This document shows positions 21,863 through 34,200 of a stretch of DNA of 64,000 nucleotides, in pieces. The notes below the pieces were generated by a model. That model saw only the letters and a list, made by a program, of their open reading frames with translations. It was not told the origin of the DNA and did not search any database. The number at the start of each line of letters is the position of its first letter. Positions within the stretch are counted from its first letter, which is position 1. The stretch is from contig CM060732.1 of NCBI GenBank assembly GCA_030704615.1, forward strand, positions 45,239,053-45,303,052. The letters run 5' to 3'. The position numbers and the translations under genes were made by a program. This stretch comes from Takakia lepidozioides. Taxonomy: Eukaryota > Streptophyta > Takakiopsida > Takakiales > Takakiaceae.

Positions 21863-21875
21863 GGCTTTGATACCA
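21863..21875 (-). other. Retrotransposon primer-binding site (initiator tRNA-Met type)
   Basis: On the minus strand the LTR end ...GCGACA is followed by two bases and then TGGTATCAAAGCC. This is the usual plant retrotransposon primer-binding site complementary to the 3' end of initiator tRNA-Met. It sets the direction of the element as right to left. Confidence 0.65.
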
Positions 21876-21877
21876 CG

Positions 21878-22000
21878 TGTCGCATACCTCACTTGGTAAA
21901 TTCCCCTTCAAGTCATAGTTACTCGCTTTGATGCGCATGCCTAACTCCCAAACTGGCCGCCGGGCCAATTCGGAGCTTCGGCTGCTCACCGGGGGTGATT
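21878..22000 (-). repeat. 3' end of an LTR, same family as the chromovirus LTR at 51.7 kb
   Basis: About 120 bp match 51,728-51,850, sharing CCCCTTCAAGTCATAGTTAC, TGCCTAACTCCCAA-like and GGAGCTTCGGCTGCTCACCG blocks. On the minus strand both end in ACA. Similarity stops at about 22,000. Here the LTR is followed by a primer-binding site, so this is the 5' LTR side of a separate, mostly lost copy. Confidence 0.65.
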
Positions 22001-22762
22001 GCAGCCTACAGTGTCCATTTTTTGACGTAACTGCGTCATTTTTCCTAGACATAGTTTGTTGGCTTTTGTCTACAATCCTAGATTTCTATGAAATTTGTAA
22101 AAATGGACTCACAACATTGCACCTCTCTACATGTAGTATCTACTTTCCAAGACTTGCCGCCAAAAACAGTTATCTCTAGAAGTGATGGACTTTATGAAAG
22201 TCCATAAGCTTTTGTTATGGTCCATATAATGGACTCATTATTTTCCAGATTTTGTAACATTTATGTAACAATTCCCTTTGCAAATATAATGACTTTCTTA
22301 GGGACATTTCCCCTTCACCAGAATATGTTGCCCTGCCCCGGGTAGCTATGGACCTCCACCTTGGGCATCTTCGTAATCCAGCATGGGGAGAGAAACTTTT
22401 CGGCCGGTTCTTCAACATAGATAGAGAGGTGACGATCAACCAAAGCTAGCATAAGTAAGGGCCTCTTCCTTCTTGCTCTATAAAATAGAGAGAATTCATA
22501 CATTTGGACTTTCATGCACCCTTTCCTTTTCTGATAACCGACAAATATCCCTTAGTTTTAGTAAGCGTTGAACTACTTGATATCGCAGATCCTCCGATCT
22601 AAGATCTTCCTAAGAAACCGGAGAAATCATCAAAGCAAGAACAACGACGGTAAATGCTACCAAACAATATGCATAAAAAAAATTGAATCTTTGCAAGCAA
22701 ACTAACCATCGGTAAACCATGCAAATGACCGTTCTTATTTGCCAATGTAGACGCAATGGTTT
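22001..22762. other. Unassigned AT-rich sequence with a short palindrome and a TATA-like box
   Basis: ATGGACTTTATGAAAGTCCAT at about 22,186-22,206 is a near-perfect hairpin. CTCTATAAAATAGAG near 22,476-22,490 resembles a TATA box of an LTR or a plant promoter on the plus strand, but no gene or LTR end could be linked to it. Confidence 0.3.
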
Positions 22763-22897
22763 AAAACAAAGGGTCCAACTGGTCCAAGGGAAATAACAGG
22801 TGGCAGGTAGCTCCAAACGTGTTTTCAATATAAGAATGGATTAGTCCGAAGAATAATTATTAACAACAAAAATGAATGGTTATTTAACCTTGGGAGC

Positions 22898-22970
22898 TTC
22901 CGATGCCGGGATTTAAACCCGGGTTGCTCGGGTGAGAGCCGAGTATCGTAACCATCTAGACTACAACGAA
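22898..22970 (-). pseudogene. Degenerate tRNA-Glu(CUC) copy
   Basis: The copy keeps the CTC anticodon (22,934-22,936) and its stem. However, the acceptor stem has one mismatch and one wobble, and the T-loop reads TTTAAAT where TTCGA is normal, damaging the B box. It is probably a pseudogene or poorly expressed. Confidence 0.75.
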
Positions 22971-23101
22971 TGTGATAGTTTTAAATGACGACGCACAAAG
23001 TATCCAACTGGTCCAAACATAGCTCTTCAATATAAGAATGGATTAGTCCGAAGAATACTATAATAAAAATTACCAAAAGATGATGGTTACTTCTCGGGAG
23101 C

Positions 23102-23174
23102 TTCCGTTGCCGGGACTCGAACCCGGGTCGCTCGGGTGAGAGCCGAGTATCCTAACCATCTAGACTACAACGGA
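23102..23174 (-). tRNA. trnE-CUC: tRNA-Glu (anticodon CUC)
   Basis: The 73-nt gene on the minus strand has a perfect 7-bp acceptor stem (TCCGTTG with CAACGGA) and discriminator A. The anticodon arm is CTCGG-CTCTCAC-CCGAG with the anticodon at 23,138-23,140. The T arm is CCGGG-TTCGAGT-CCCGG. The A box region TAGTCTAGATGG and B box GGTTCGAGTCC are intact. No intron and no encoded CCA. A TTTT Pol III terminator lies about 24 nt downstream (23,075-23,078). Confidence 0.95.
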
Positions 23175-23458
23175 TGTGATGATACGTTAGTCTAGTAGAA
23201 TTTCTATATTTTAGGACAGTAGAGAAGGAAGTGCCCCCATTGCCACACAAAGGCTTTACCTTGCCCACACGTTTCATGGTTGTCGGTGAGAAGGTGTGTG
23301 GAGGTGGAAAGTGTGCAACCCACAAGGTAGCTTTGCAGAAATGGCATTCTGCAGATTGCTCTGAGGTTTTGTTTCGGCGGATTGCGAGCAATCCTAGGCA
23401 TAGTAGCGGAAGGATAGTAAGCACAATCTTGAGCTTGGTTTTTGGTAGGCAGGAGGAG

Positions 23459-26400
23459 ATGGCGGTGCGGTCATGCTGCCTGACCGTGGATCCTGGGGTG
23501 CCGGACTCCACCATGCACACTCAAATCAGGTCTTGTGTCGTCCATTTGCTTTCTCTTCAACCAGTATTTCCTAGCTCTCACGTTGGAAATTGAAACGGGT
23601 CATGGGTTGGTTCTTCATGCAGAGAAGTATGTAAAGCGCTGTTGTGGAGTTGGGCCGATGTGGATGACAGTAACATTACAATATCCAAGATATCGGGGGG
23701 CATCACCAATCTGTGTAAGGCTTTTTTTTCTTCTCTCACTAGTAGGCTGGTCCAAAGCAGAACTGGGTGTCCCAGCATTCCGTGAACCTCAAAGAATAAA
23801 CCATAATTTGTGAAGATGGGACTGGTAACAACTGGGTTGATGAATTGCAACTCCAGTTGGCAGTGCTTCACTCCTGGGTATTCAGTCTTTAACTGTTCAT
23901 TTGTTATCTCTACCCAGCAGGGGAGAGACTCAGTGCCTGGAATCAATTTGGTCCCACGTTCCTGGGAGGTTCCCAATATGTTAAATCATGGTTCCCACAC
24001 GATCCCACATCCCGAGTTGATGACAGTTTGCTACCTGGGGCTTCCATTGGTGTGGCATTTTGCGCCATGCTTTTTTCTGAGTTGGTATCTTTATGTTGGC
24101 AGTAGTGAAGGCAGCAGTGGAGGGTGAAGGACCCAGTGCAATATCCCCAGTTGCAGTGCGCATATTCGGCCCCAATACAGATGCTGTCATCAACCGCGAA
24201 CGGGAGTTCCAGGTCCCCTTCGACTGTCTTATCTCGCGGTGATCTATCGCCAGCATCTTCTTTTCCATTTATTCTATTTTGAGGAATCGCCAAGTTCGTC
24301 ACGCTGCACCATGCTTGTGAATCCAACCAACCTCTGGCCCAATAAGGCTGCCCAGGAGTAATGTAAATTCAGTAACACATCCAGCCTACGAGCTACAATT
24401 AATCACTTTTATGGACTCAGCCACCACCTCAATTGCTGCTCTTTTCATTAAGCAAACAGTTTTCACTGGCAGCCTTCCAAACAAATGAGCCCATGCAAGT
24501 GGCGAGTGCTGTTCAGCACCAGGGTATTAGGTTGAGCACAAGGTTGGGTGCATTAGGCTGGGTTGTGAGTGAGAAGGAGCAGGAGATGATTCACACTTGA
24601 GTTATCTCTGGCAAATTCAAATCTTGTGAGTGAGCATTATAATTTGGGGAGTATGTAAATAGGATATCCAAATTGAAGTCCTACAAGAAAGTGAGTGTGG
24701 GATGGTATCTGATTTCCTGTCCTTCTGGGGATCCCCACAGGATATCGAACTCAACCAACAATTTTAAGCCAAGTGTCTAGTATTAGATGTGGTTATTTTG
24801 CCATCATGGGTCCACTTCATAACTCTCAATGTCATGTCTTGACAGTTCTCATTGTTTGGCATGCAGGCAGTAACATTCCTTTCATCAGGGGGTTTTGGAG
24901 CAAAAGTGTTAGGCATTTTTGCCAATGGCATGGTGCAATCCTTCATAGCTGCTCGAACACTCACCCCCTCAGGTTTGATCCCTGATATTGGCATATTTAT
25001 TCTTTCTGAATGACTTCTAGGAAGAGAGCATTAGGAAGTACCGAGCTTCCATACGAGCCACCCTCTGCAGCTGCATGCCTGCGTATGTTGCAATTCACAG
25101 GTTGCCACTGTCCCTAATAATCTACGTACCCTCCTTTACAAAGGCTTGGAGATATCCTCCAGGTGTGTGAGGCTTACCCATGCCATCACTATGTCTGTTA
25201 TCACTTGTTGAGAAGTCGACTCATTCACAAGTAGTTATTGGGGATTTGCACCCATGTTGGGTGGTTTAAACTTCATTACTGAGGGTTGTCTTGGAGGATT
25301 CTTGATTCTATGATAATGGGTGGGATGAAGAAGTCACCTGGTTACAATTTTGTTAATCACTGCTTTTGTGAGAAGCTTTTCATTGCATAGTCAACATGGT
25401 TGACTTCAGCATGGAGCTGCTGTTAAGTTGTAGTATTGCTGATCTCATTAATCAGTTCTTTGCTTTGTGTGGGAGGATGGCAGACATAGCTAAGCCAGAA
25501 TTTGCCGCACGCATTGCTAGAGAAGTTCGAAGACTTCATGACTTGGAGATACCTAGCTCCAGTGAACCTCAACTTTGGGCTGACATCTCCAAGTTTATTG
25601 ATAAAGGTTCTGCTCCTTTTCCTTGGTAGTTGGATATGCAGATGACACGTCATTACCAAGTTAAGCTGCCTTTTATATCGGCATTAGGTTAATGTACAAT
25701 CCATATGGAATGTCTTCACTGTCCTGTGTTTTGGGATACCACCCTTTACCAATTAATTTGTCTAGTGTTCCAAATGAAAGCTTCAGCTATTTATGGAAGG
25801 CAGTAAATTTTGAATGCTCATAGCACTCTGGTGGTTTGTCTGCAGCATGTGCAATATCATTTGAGGATTGTGAAAAGCAGAAGGTGTATGAGAAGATATC
25901 TTTTGATGATCTGAGGGCAGAGGTCAAAGCAGTGAAGGTGCTAACACTGGTGCAACTCATGAATAGCTAAAGCATTATTATTTGTTCTGGGAATAGTTTT
26001 ATTACGGTAGTCATGTTTCATATTCAGTTGTAGGTTTAGCCGTTGGCAGTGTTTGGCTGAGATTTTCCAACTCAAATTGCTATCTTTCTGAGCTTTCCAT
26101 TGGTCTTCAGGATCTGTGATTGGCTCTTTTGTGCATTCTAGAAGCTGATATGCTGTATCTCTCCATGAGCTGTTGGATCTTCACCTCTTGGCTTGTTAGT
26201 TGGCCTTTAAACTCCATCAAAAGAAGTGGACAAGATCTGAACATCGGCGAGGTTAAATATATCAGATGTTATGCGTGGTTATTTCTGTTGGTCTAAATGT
26301 GATGGGCAAGGGCAAGCCCCTTATTTTTTGGTTGCATCCTGCAGGATATTAGTGACACCTTGGCTGCTCCCATTGTGTTTGCGCACAATGACCTTCTTTC

Positions 26401-28108
26401 TGGAAACTTCATGTACAATGAAGAAACTGGTAAGCCCTCTTAAGATGTCAGTAGTATCTGAATACTAGGGCTTTCATGTGTTGGTTCATGTGGGCTGCAA
26501 CACTCGAAGGGGTGTGGCTAGAGTAAAGCACTTTCAATCATCTGCATGTGGGAAGAGAACATAGTGAGCTGAAAAAAAAACAAGAAGGAGCAGCTGGTGC
26601 TAGTGTTGTGTTGGAGGCCATCTTGTGAGGTCAACCCTGGGTGGGGGTGTTCCCCGACTTGAGTGGGCACCTGGAAGTATCTTCATACTAAATTAAAGTG
26701 TAGATGTGAAGCATAGTGTATTTGCTTTGCTCGTTTATCGCATATAATCAGATAAGGTAGAAATGTCTTCTCCACTGTGATTCCTCAAAATGTCATTGTT
26801 CCACCGTCACCTAAAAGTAGACTGGCTGCAGGGCAACTGCACCTCATTGATTTTGAATATGGATCGTACAATTACCGTGGTTACGATATAGGAAATTTCT
26901 TCAACGAGCATGCAGGCTATGAGTGCGACTACAGCTTGTACGTCAACTACCTTATACTCTCTTTTCTGTTCTCTCGCTCCCTTCTGTAAAAGTGTTAGTG
27001 ACCATGCCAATCTGAAATTGCAAGTGCCACCCATGCGTTCGGGAGGATGTTTTTGTCACATGGCAAGTCGCTGGAGAGTAGCAGTGAACACCCTTGATGC
27101 AGAATAGACTGATTAGTGGTTGATAAAAATCTCTATATAGCAAATGCATTTATAGGGGATAGGAGGGGATGGTAGGGGATGGGAAATCAAGGGAGGTAGG
27201 GGGGCATACATATGTCACTAAAGGCCACTTGTCACAATAAGTGCGACTCTTCGTATGAGAGCATTTTGATGTGGAGTTAGGAGCTGGCATAGCCAAACTT
27301 TATGTCACCTGGTTTGGTTGAAGACTAGAATGAGACATCTAATTTTGAAAAATCCCTTCCTTAACTCAAATTTTGGGATTGGTGATAGGTATCCAAACAA
27401 GGAGGCACAGTATCACTTTTTCAGACACTACTTGTATCCTGACCATCCTGAGGAGGTGAGGATGTACTGAAGAATTGTTAATTCCCTTCTCATAGGGTCT
27501 TATGGCATCGTTTGGGTGATAACCCCTCATCTTTCCGTATATTGGATAAGAGATCTGGAAAATCTTACAAAGGGTGTTTACAAGTTGAAGTGATCATGGC
27601 TATTTCCATCAATAACAGGACAAGAGAGAGCTCTAAAGGGAGCAGTTTTCCTCACCATAAATTTCTAAAGCAATGGTCACATTGGAGAATGATTTCATGT
27701 TCCCACACATGGTTGTTGGCAAGACTAGTTTGTTTTCATGGATAAAGAGGTAGATCTGGTATATAAATTGTACGTGGAAACATGTAACAGCTGGTCTTCG
27801 GATGTGGATGTCCCAGGCATCAGATGTTGAGCTTGAAGTGCTGTATGCCGAGAGCAACTTCTATGCGCTTGCTTCTCATCTTTACTGGGGCATCTGGGCA
27901 ATCGTACAGGTAACTTTTTCCCTAGTCAGGAATGTAGTTGCATGGAGAATGCCTTGTGGAAGACGTGTGCATCATTCTGAGACAAGCCTGGTGGGTGATG
28001 AGTTTGCAGGCCAAGTTTTCGCCCATCGAGTTTGATTACCTGTCGTACTTCTTCCTGCGCCTCAATGAATACAAAAGGCAGAAGAAGGAGTTCTTTGAAG
28101 CTCCATGA
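23459..28108 (+). CDS. CEK4: Ethanolamine kinase, 11 exons
   Basis: Exons: 23459-23529, 23623-23714, 24103-24212, 24867-24972, 25484-25606, 25846-25937, 26345-26429, 26832-26937, 27389-27455, 27817-27909 and 28010-28108. All phases agree and the product is 347 residues. The enzyme phosphorylates ethanolamine with ATP, the first step of the CDP-ethanolamine (Kennedy) route to phosphatidylethanolamine. Landmarks are KISGGITNLLVK (nucleotide loop, about 45-57), VAVRIFGPNTDAVINRERE, GFGAKVLGIFANGMVQSFI, the Brenner-type loop FAHNDLLSGNF (D214, N219), LIDFEYGSYNYRGYDIGNFF (metal-binding D233) and YALASHLYWGIWAIVQ. GSYNYRG and ASHLYWG favour ethanolamine kinase over choline kinase. The N-terminus (MAVRSCCLTVDPGVP) is short; a longer upstream start cannot be excluded. 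The Arabidopsis counterpart is CEK4/EMB1187. Confidence 0.93.
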
Positions 28109-28960
28109 TGAGCCAGGGAACAGCAGTTACATTCCCAAGTAAATATAACATTTCAGGTTGCTATCCTGAGAGGTGAGTGCGTAGTAGGGTTTCTGGATAC
28201 TTGATTAATTTGAGTCATCAACTCATTGTTTCAGGCAAGAAGGAAGGGCAGACAAGGTGAGGAAGCCTCTTCAGCTACTTGTACTATGGTGGTCCCTTAA
28301 TCTTCTCTCTGTCCAAGAGGGTTGTTTCCAGCAAAGGAGAGCACAACTGCCTGCCTAATCCATATCCAGTCTCCTACTTTCTTTTGCTTTAGGTCCCCCC
28401 CCCCCCCCCCAGGTAGTGCAATCAGTTGGTTTTGATCTAACAAGATCAAGGTCCCACTTACATTTACGTTACTGGTTTTCAGTTGTAGTGAATTTTGACT
28501 GAGCTAGTGTATTTTGGGCATCCACTAATGGTTGTGAGACAGGTCTTTTAACTCCCTCCATCTCCATGCCTCCGTGATCATGATACAACACAACACTTGC
28601 TTTCATACCTCTCAGCAAGTTCAAGTCCAACAATGTAGCAAGTTCAACATCAGTTTGACAAGTCAGCAAGTTCAACATCTGCCAGCAGTTAAGATGTTAT
28701 AACCAGGGCTCTTGGAGATTTCTAGGACGAGCGCACACTCACCCTGTGGCAGCATCCCCACTTGCTAAATGTGTGTAGAAAAACCCTGTGTAGCATAGGT
28801 AAGAAGGACCATGTGTTGGGAAGAACAGTTTTATGTCAATATGAATTGCACTGTAGATTACTGTGGATACAAGTGGCAACATCTGGTTCTGCCTGCTGAA
28901 ATCCCAGCAAAGAAGCACAATTCAATGCAAACAAGGGATCAGAGTATCATGTACTGCGTG
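28109..28960. other. Ethanolamine kinase 3' flank, no gene seen
   Basis: Includes the probable 3' UTR and a C-run of about 18 bases at 28,395-28,412. No frame or RNA gene is recognised. Confidence 0.4.
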
Positions 28961-28980
28961 AGCAACCACACCTACGACCC

Positions 28981-29545
28981 ATGCTCACGCTCACGTCCCA
29001 CTCTACACGCCGCCGTGTTGACATCGTCGTATCTAGAGATGGTTTGCGTACCCTAGCAGATGTCATTCTCGCCGACCCCACTCAAGCAGATCTGTTACCT
29101 CGCGCAGCTACCACACCAGGCACGGCAGCCATTGTAGCAGCTAGCAGCTCAGGCCAAGGACCCCACCGACACATTTCTTCCACTGGCGATCGAGATATTT
29201 GGTTCATTGCACCGGCACTTCGACTCCTGCGGACATGTGCACATCATGCAGCCAAGAGCGGGTCCAGCATCCCACATGCCGTATTATGGGCAAAAACAAT
29301 GACTATACCAGTGTTGGGCGGGTATTACTTTTTCTAATACCAGCCGGGTCCGGGTATTGAAAACCTTGTCGCCTACTATCGACAACATGTTTCAGTTGCT
29401 TTGCAGAGCACAAGCCATATCTGTTTTGCATCGGGCTGATGTGGCTAGCTCCGCGTCATCTCATCTTCCGCCTCTACATGACACTTTGCCTATCTCCTTG
29501 CCTGATCTCCTCCAGGTTGTTGGCTGGGAGGGTCGCTCTGCTTGA
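28981..29545 (+). pseudogene. Probable C-terminal end of a retroelement ORF, frameshifted
   Basis: Two adjacent frames, 28,981-29,337 (RRRVDIVVSRDGLRTLADV, ILADPTQADLL) and 29,357-29,545 (LCRAQAISVLHRADVASSAS, SLPDLLQVVGW), read like one protein end broken by an indel near 29,340. From memory, RVDVVVS-G-RTLADV-DPT and a following ALQRAQA block occur at the end of plant retroelement reverse-transcriptase proteins. A 3' tail with tandem repeats and an AATAAA-like signal follows. I have no RT motif here to prove it. Confidence 0.35.
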
Positions 29546-29654
29546 GTAGCTTACTATAGCTTCTGTTTCCGTCGCTGGTTGAGTAGCTTACTATAGCTTT
29601 TGTTTTTTTCTCTAGCTGAGTAGCTTACTATAGCTTTTGTTTTCTTCTCTTGTT
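29544..29654 (+). repeat. 37-bp tandem repeat, three copies
   Basis: Units start at 29,544, 29,581 and 29,618, each beginning GAGTAGCTTACTATAGCTT followed by a T-rich half. The repeat starts at the stop codon of the preceding frame, so it may be the 3' UTR of a retroelement. Confidence 0.85.
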
Positions 29655-30041
29655 TCTTGTTCTCTCCCCCCTTTTTGGGAACTTCTTATCATATGCACGT
29701 TCACCCATTGTACATGTTGTAAATAAAGTCTTGGGTTTGATCAGAGATGGATGGTGACAGATTGCATTTCGTTAACAAACTTCAAAGTTATGTTCTTTCC
29801 ACCCTCATGTTTCTGCAATGGTTGCTGGTTTCACTAGTAATCCCTTCACAACACAAACCCCACTAGGAAATGGGGAATGAGTTTGCCCAAATATGTGCCT
29901 CCAATTGGAGTTACGCTTATGTGGGATGAAGGCTTGGTTTCTATCCATCACACAAGTGTGGCTCGTGGAAGTACATCTTCCCGTCGACACGAGAGATGAG
30001 CAGGCAGCAGAATTGAGAGAGAGAGAAGGAAGGTGTATAGA
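29655..30041. promoter_or_regulatory. COQ4 upstream region
   Basis: Contains the end of the preceding tail (AATAAAG at about 29,721) and the presumed COQ4 promoter and 5' UTR, which has a GA-rich stretch just before the start (30,016-30,030). No definite TATA box. Confidence 0.35.
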
Positions 30042-31263
30042 ATGCAGCGCTCTTGTCTGCGTTCCCTTGGGTCACTGCGCTGTATTGTCTCTCCTGCATC
30101 CACAAGCTACGGTGCCTCCTCCCTCCTCCAATCCGTAGGACCTTTCCAAGTCTATCATCTTGATGAAGCGCCCTTGACGCCCTTACCTTTCCCCACAGCC
30201 TTGTGCCCCTCCTCCTCCTTGCCTTGGAGGGGCATTTCCAATCAATCCGAGGCTGTTATTGGGAACACACAGAGCAGAGAAGATTCCATGTTCAGCGAAA
30301 GGCCTGAATTGCAGGGGAGTGAAACGCAGTTTAGTTTTGAGGGTGCTAGGGTTCCATTGAACAGATGGCAGCAGGCAGCGGTGGCAGTTGGATCGGCAGT
30401 GGGAGCATTCATGAATCCCGCGAGAGCAGATTTGGTAGCGGCGCTTGGTGAGACAACGGGAGCGCCTGCTTTCCAAAACCTTCTGGACCGAATGAAGAGG
30501 AACCCGGAAGGCATAGTATGGCTCTCTTCCTCTCTCACTCCCCTCCCTCACCCACTCTCTTCCTCCCTCACTTGCAACTAGTGAAGAAGGCAAAGAATAT
30601 TTGGGAGCATGGGGCAATCGCATTGATACTCCCCTTCTTCGTTTGCACTACCATGGCAGCAAATTTTGAAGGATCGGCCTCGAGTAATTTCATCAGCAGT
30701 GGGGCATGCATGGGACATGCCTGCAAACACGTTTGGAGCAGCTTATGCCAAATTCATGGGCTCTCGCAACTTCTCACCTGACGACCGCCCGCCAGTCCGC
30801 TTCATGGAGAGTGAGGAGCTGGCCTATGTTGCCACACGCGCTCGAGAGGTAATTTGCACTCAATCAGCACTTGTTCAATTCCCCCATTGACAGATGAGCA
30901 AGGAATGGATTGCAGTTTGATGTTCAACCAGGATGGTTTGCGCAGGTGCACGATTTCTGGCATGTCCTTTTCAATTGTCCAACAAGTGTGGTGGGTGAGC
31001 TTGCCCTCAAGATGGTGGAGTTCCAGCAGACACTACTGCCCATGTGCTTTCTCTCTGTAGCTGGTGCTTCCTGGCGCCTGAAACCAGAGCAGCGAGCTGT
31101 GCTTTTCGGCCACTATGGCCCCTGGGCTGTGAAAGCTGGTCGTTCTGCCAGTGATCTCATTTGCATATACTATGAGAAGTATCTGGACCAGGACCTAGAA
31201 GAGGTTCGCAAGAAGTGGGGTATTGTACCTGCCCCTCCAAGGCCCAAGACAAAAGTGTTGTAG
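30042..31263 (+). CDS. COQ4: Ubiquinone biosynthesis protein COQ4, mitochondrial, 3 exons
   Basis: Exons are 30042-30515, 30660-30848 and 30946-31263, all phase 0, giving 326 residues. The N-terminus [16 protein letters not shown] is Arg-rich and lacks acids, as in a mitochondrial presequence. A Ser/Pro-rich stretch of about 95 residues then precedes the conserved domain, so this protein is longer than usual for plants. Family landmarks are [51 protein letters not shown] and the metal site HDxxHx11E (H223, D224, H227, E239 in HDFWHVL...GE). COQ4 organises the matrix-side coenzyme Q complex, and recent work also gives it a ring C1 decarboxylation/hydroxylation role. A downstream start within exon 1 is possible but none has a better presequence. 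Confidence 0.94.
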
Positions 31264-34200
31264 ATTGCTTGGCTGATCTTCATGCACAAGCAGGTAGCAA
31301 GCACGCTACAGGGAGGTCTCCCTGCAATCAGGTTGATCATTGGCTCCCTTATTGGGACTCCCTCAGCCCCTTCAGAATTGGATATCTTGGCATATAACAT
31401 TTGCTTCTGGTCACAATCCAGGTGAAGTTGAATCAAGAGCTGTAAAGTGGTCATGGGGCCCATTGATTGTTGATGGCTGAGTTCCTCCAGTTATACCACG
31501 CAGATGTCAAAGCATTGTACAGTTTTGAATATCCAAAGGGGTTTTGACCATTGTCAGCAGGAATTTGATAGTGATTTCTCTTGGAGGCTCACAATTGCAG
31601 TGGTAGGAACTTGTCAGTGAAAATACCTGTCAAGGGTAGCTATGTGCTACGGGGATCTTGATGTCCATTGCAACGGCAGATTATGCACATCGTTTGGCCA
31701 AACTGATTGTTCTGTGCAAGATGCAAATGCAGCATGACTGACCTCCCACCTCACAACCATTATGTTTTTGAAGTAATGATAAGGATGGTTCATGGGTGAC
31801 AGATATAGGATTAGCCTTTTGTGTGTTATAACCAGTTCATATACTACAGGTGCAGCGCCTTACCCTGATGGATTGCAGTCTGTTCCCATTGAAGCTGGCT
31901 CACATCATGGCAGGCTGCAGAATCACAACTTCCACAAATGAAGATGAAAGCAACCCGCAGATCGTATAGGCGACAAGGGTGTTCCAGACGCTCTGCCCTC
32001 TCTCCCCCTCAGTGAAAACAACAAGGGTGTTCCAGCTGCTCCCCCCTCTCTCCACTCTGTAAACTCACTGGGCGTTAAAGAAACTTTATGTCTTTTTATC
32101 CACTCACAGTGAAAACAATAGTGCACTGAATAGTTCAGTTGTGCCACAACCACCAAACCGAGGATGCCGGTAATTAGATAATCGGTGCTGAGATTAGCGA
32201 AGCCAATGTGGAAGGCGATCATCAATGAAGATCAATCCATCAGCTTGCCGAACCATTGGGGGGTTGGAAACTTCTCTACAGTTCCATTCCCTGATTTGTG
32301 AGTAGCTTCAGGCTTCTATTTGGAATGTCAAGACACTTGAGCTATCAATCCATATGAAGCCATCCAAGAGTTACATACAAGATAAAAAATCTGAAACACC
32401 AAACTGAGAACCTTTAGAGTGATGCGGCATACATATACGACACTAATGCACATGACTACCCCCATTGAAATCCATACAACCTACGACAGATAAAAAGTAG
32501 ATAGTTAGGAACATGAGCAGAAGAAGTCTGTAAAGCTGAGAGTACAATTTCTGCAAGTTTTCAACAGAACATAGTGACTCCCTCATCTTCAAAAATGAAG
32601 AATAAATTCCTGCAAACAGCCATCTTTCAGGCTCATTGGCAGTCATCAACCTGCAACTCTCACACAAAGATACTGCATTGGGCAACAATGCATGATCTGG
32701 CAAATGCAACCTTGATATGTTTGCTAAAAATGGGATAGAACAGCCACTGGAACGGACATTGCAAGCAAATGTTCTCAAGCCAGCACATGAATGCAGCTAC
32801 ACCATGTTGACACATGGTAGAGAGAGGACTCCAAAAAAACTTGAGGAACATTTTGACCATTTTCACTCAGGGCTCTCATTGATATTGTATGTGATAAACA
32901 GGTGACAGAAACCTGACACATTTACATGTATTAATCTAAGAAAGAAGAATTCCCAATCCCCAATGTGACCTCACACACCAATGGGGTCATCCAGCTTCAT
33001 GTGAAGGGGTTTGCTAGACCACGCACCACACAAGCCGTCCTCTGACTGCCTAAGTTCTGCAGCTTTTCACTTGCAACATCTTGTACCTGTCATTTTGCAA
33101 ACCAGGGACATGGACAGCTGTGTCATTTTCTTTGCTAGTCCCAAATGTTTTGATACACTAGATTTGTTCAAAGTTTGGGAGTTTAAATTGGGTGCATGTG
33201 GGTGTGTCGATGCCTACATGCAATGATGCTGTCATCTGACTGAGACAGGAAGAAGTATGCATCTGATCATGTCGAAACTACTATGGTACAGCTGTGGCTG
33301 CAAATGCATGCCAGTAATATGAGGGAAGATAGAGCCTCAAACAAAGAGAGAATTTTACAGCGTTATAAGCACACGGCATGTTGTCTCCCCATTCCTCGTT
33401 GCAAGATATTTGTGCGAAACAACTCTGGAAAAAATGATTCCATACCCCTCCATGCATCATATAGAATAGAAATTCCTTAATTCTGTATGTTTTCGATCAC
33501 CGCATTGATCTTCGTTCTCTCAAAACCAACCTTGTACTGTAATAGTGCATATGTTGAAGAGTCCGGAGCTCGTGATCCTGCGGCCGCACCTGTGACAAGA
33601 TCGTGAGAATAAACGGCCACCAACCTAAACCTCTTGTCATGCTGCCACAGCGCCTCTCGAAGCTCTTGTACACTCCTGCCTAAATTCCTCCCGATCTCCA
33701 CCTCAGTCTATTTTCCTATTTCTGTTTCTCCCAATCCTTTCATCGGAGCAAGGTCTCAACTTACTTCTCCATCTGCACCATTCCGGTCACTGACCTCGTC
33801 TTTCCGAAAAAAACAATTTGTGCGTTTCTGACAATGAGACGCTTGAGCCTCCTGTGTTACATGTGGGAATACTTTAGGGCAAGAACCCCTAAAAAACCTA
33901 CATCTTTCCTAGCTAGTCTGATGAGAAATACAGCTCAGGTTCTGTGCACAAGCTCTATCGCTCTGACAAACATACGCTCAATTTCGAAAAAAGTGTAAAA
34001 AGCCGTGTAAGGGAGAGGCTGTAAAGCCGGAAGGAGGCAAGTCATAGCTACACGGTTGAAGTACATGTCCACCCGAGTCCACAGCAACAGCATTCCTAGA
34101 AAATCCATGTCGCTCTCTCTCTTCCACCTCCCCCACTCCAACTCATAAACCCCACCTTCCCGATCGCAGCTCTCAACTCCACCTCCGCAACATAGCCCAC

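Larger units (their letters stand above)
22766..23180 (-). repeat. Tandem duplication of a roughly 0.2-kb tRNA-Glu segment
   Basis: Two units (about 22,766-22,985 and 22,998-23,180) share CCAACTGGTCCAA, TTCAATATAAGAATGGATTA, GTCCGAAGAATA, and then the tRNA. The left unit carries an extra piece of about 20 bp near 22,795-22,815. The tRNA bodies and their 3' flanks are duplicated together, so this is a segmental copy, not retroposition. Confidence 0.8.

Noticed and set aside
22476-22490. TATA-like CTCTATAAAATAGAG as the promoter of the ethanolamine kinase gene
   Set aside because: It is nearly 1 kb upstream with two tRNA units between; no transcript logic links them.
30183-30623. Long minus-strand open frames opposite COQ4 exon 1
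   Set aside because: They mirror a real exon with a conserved protein and have no independent family match.
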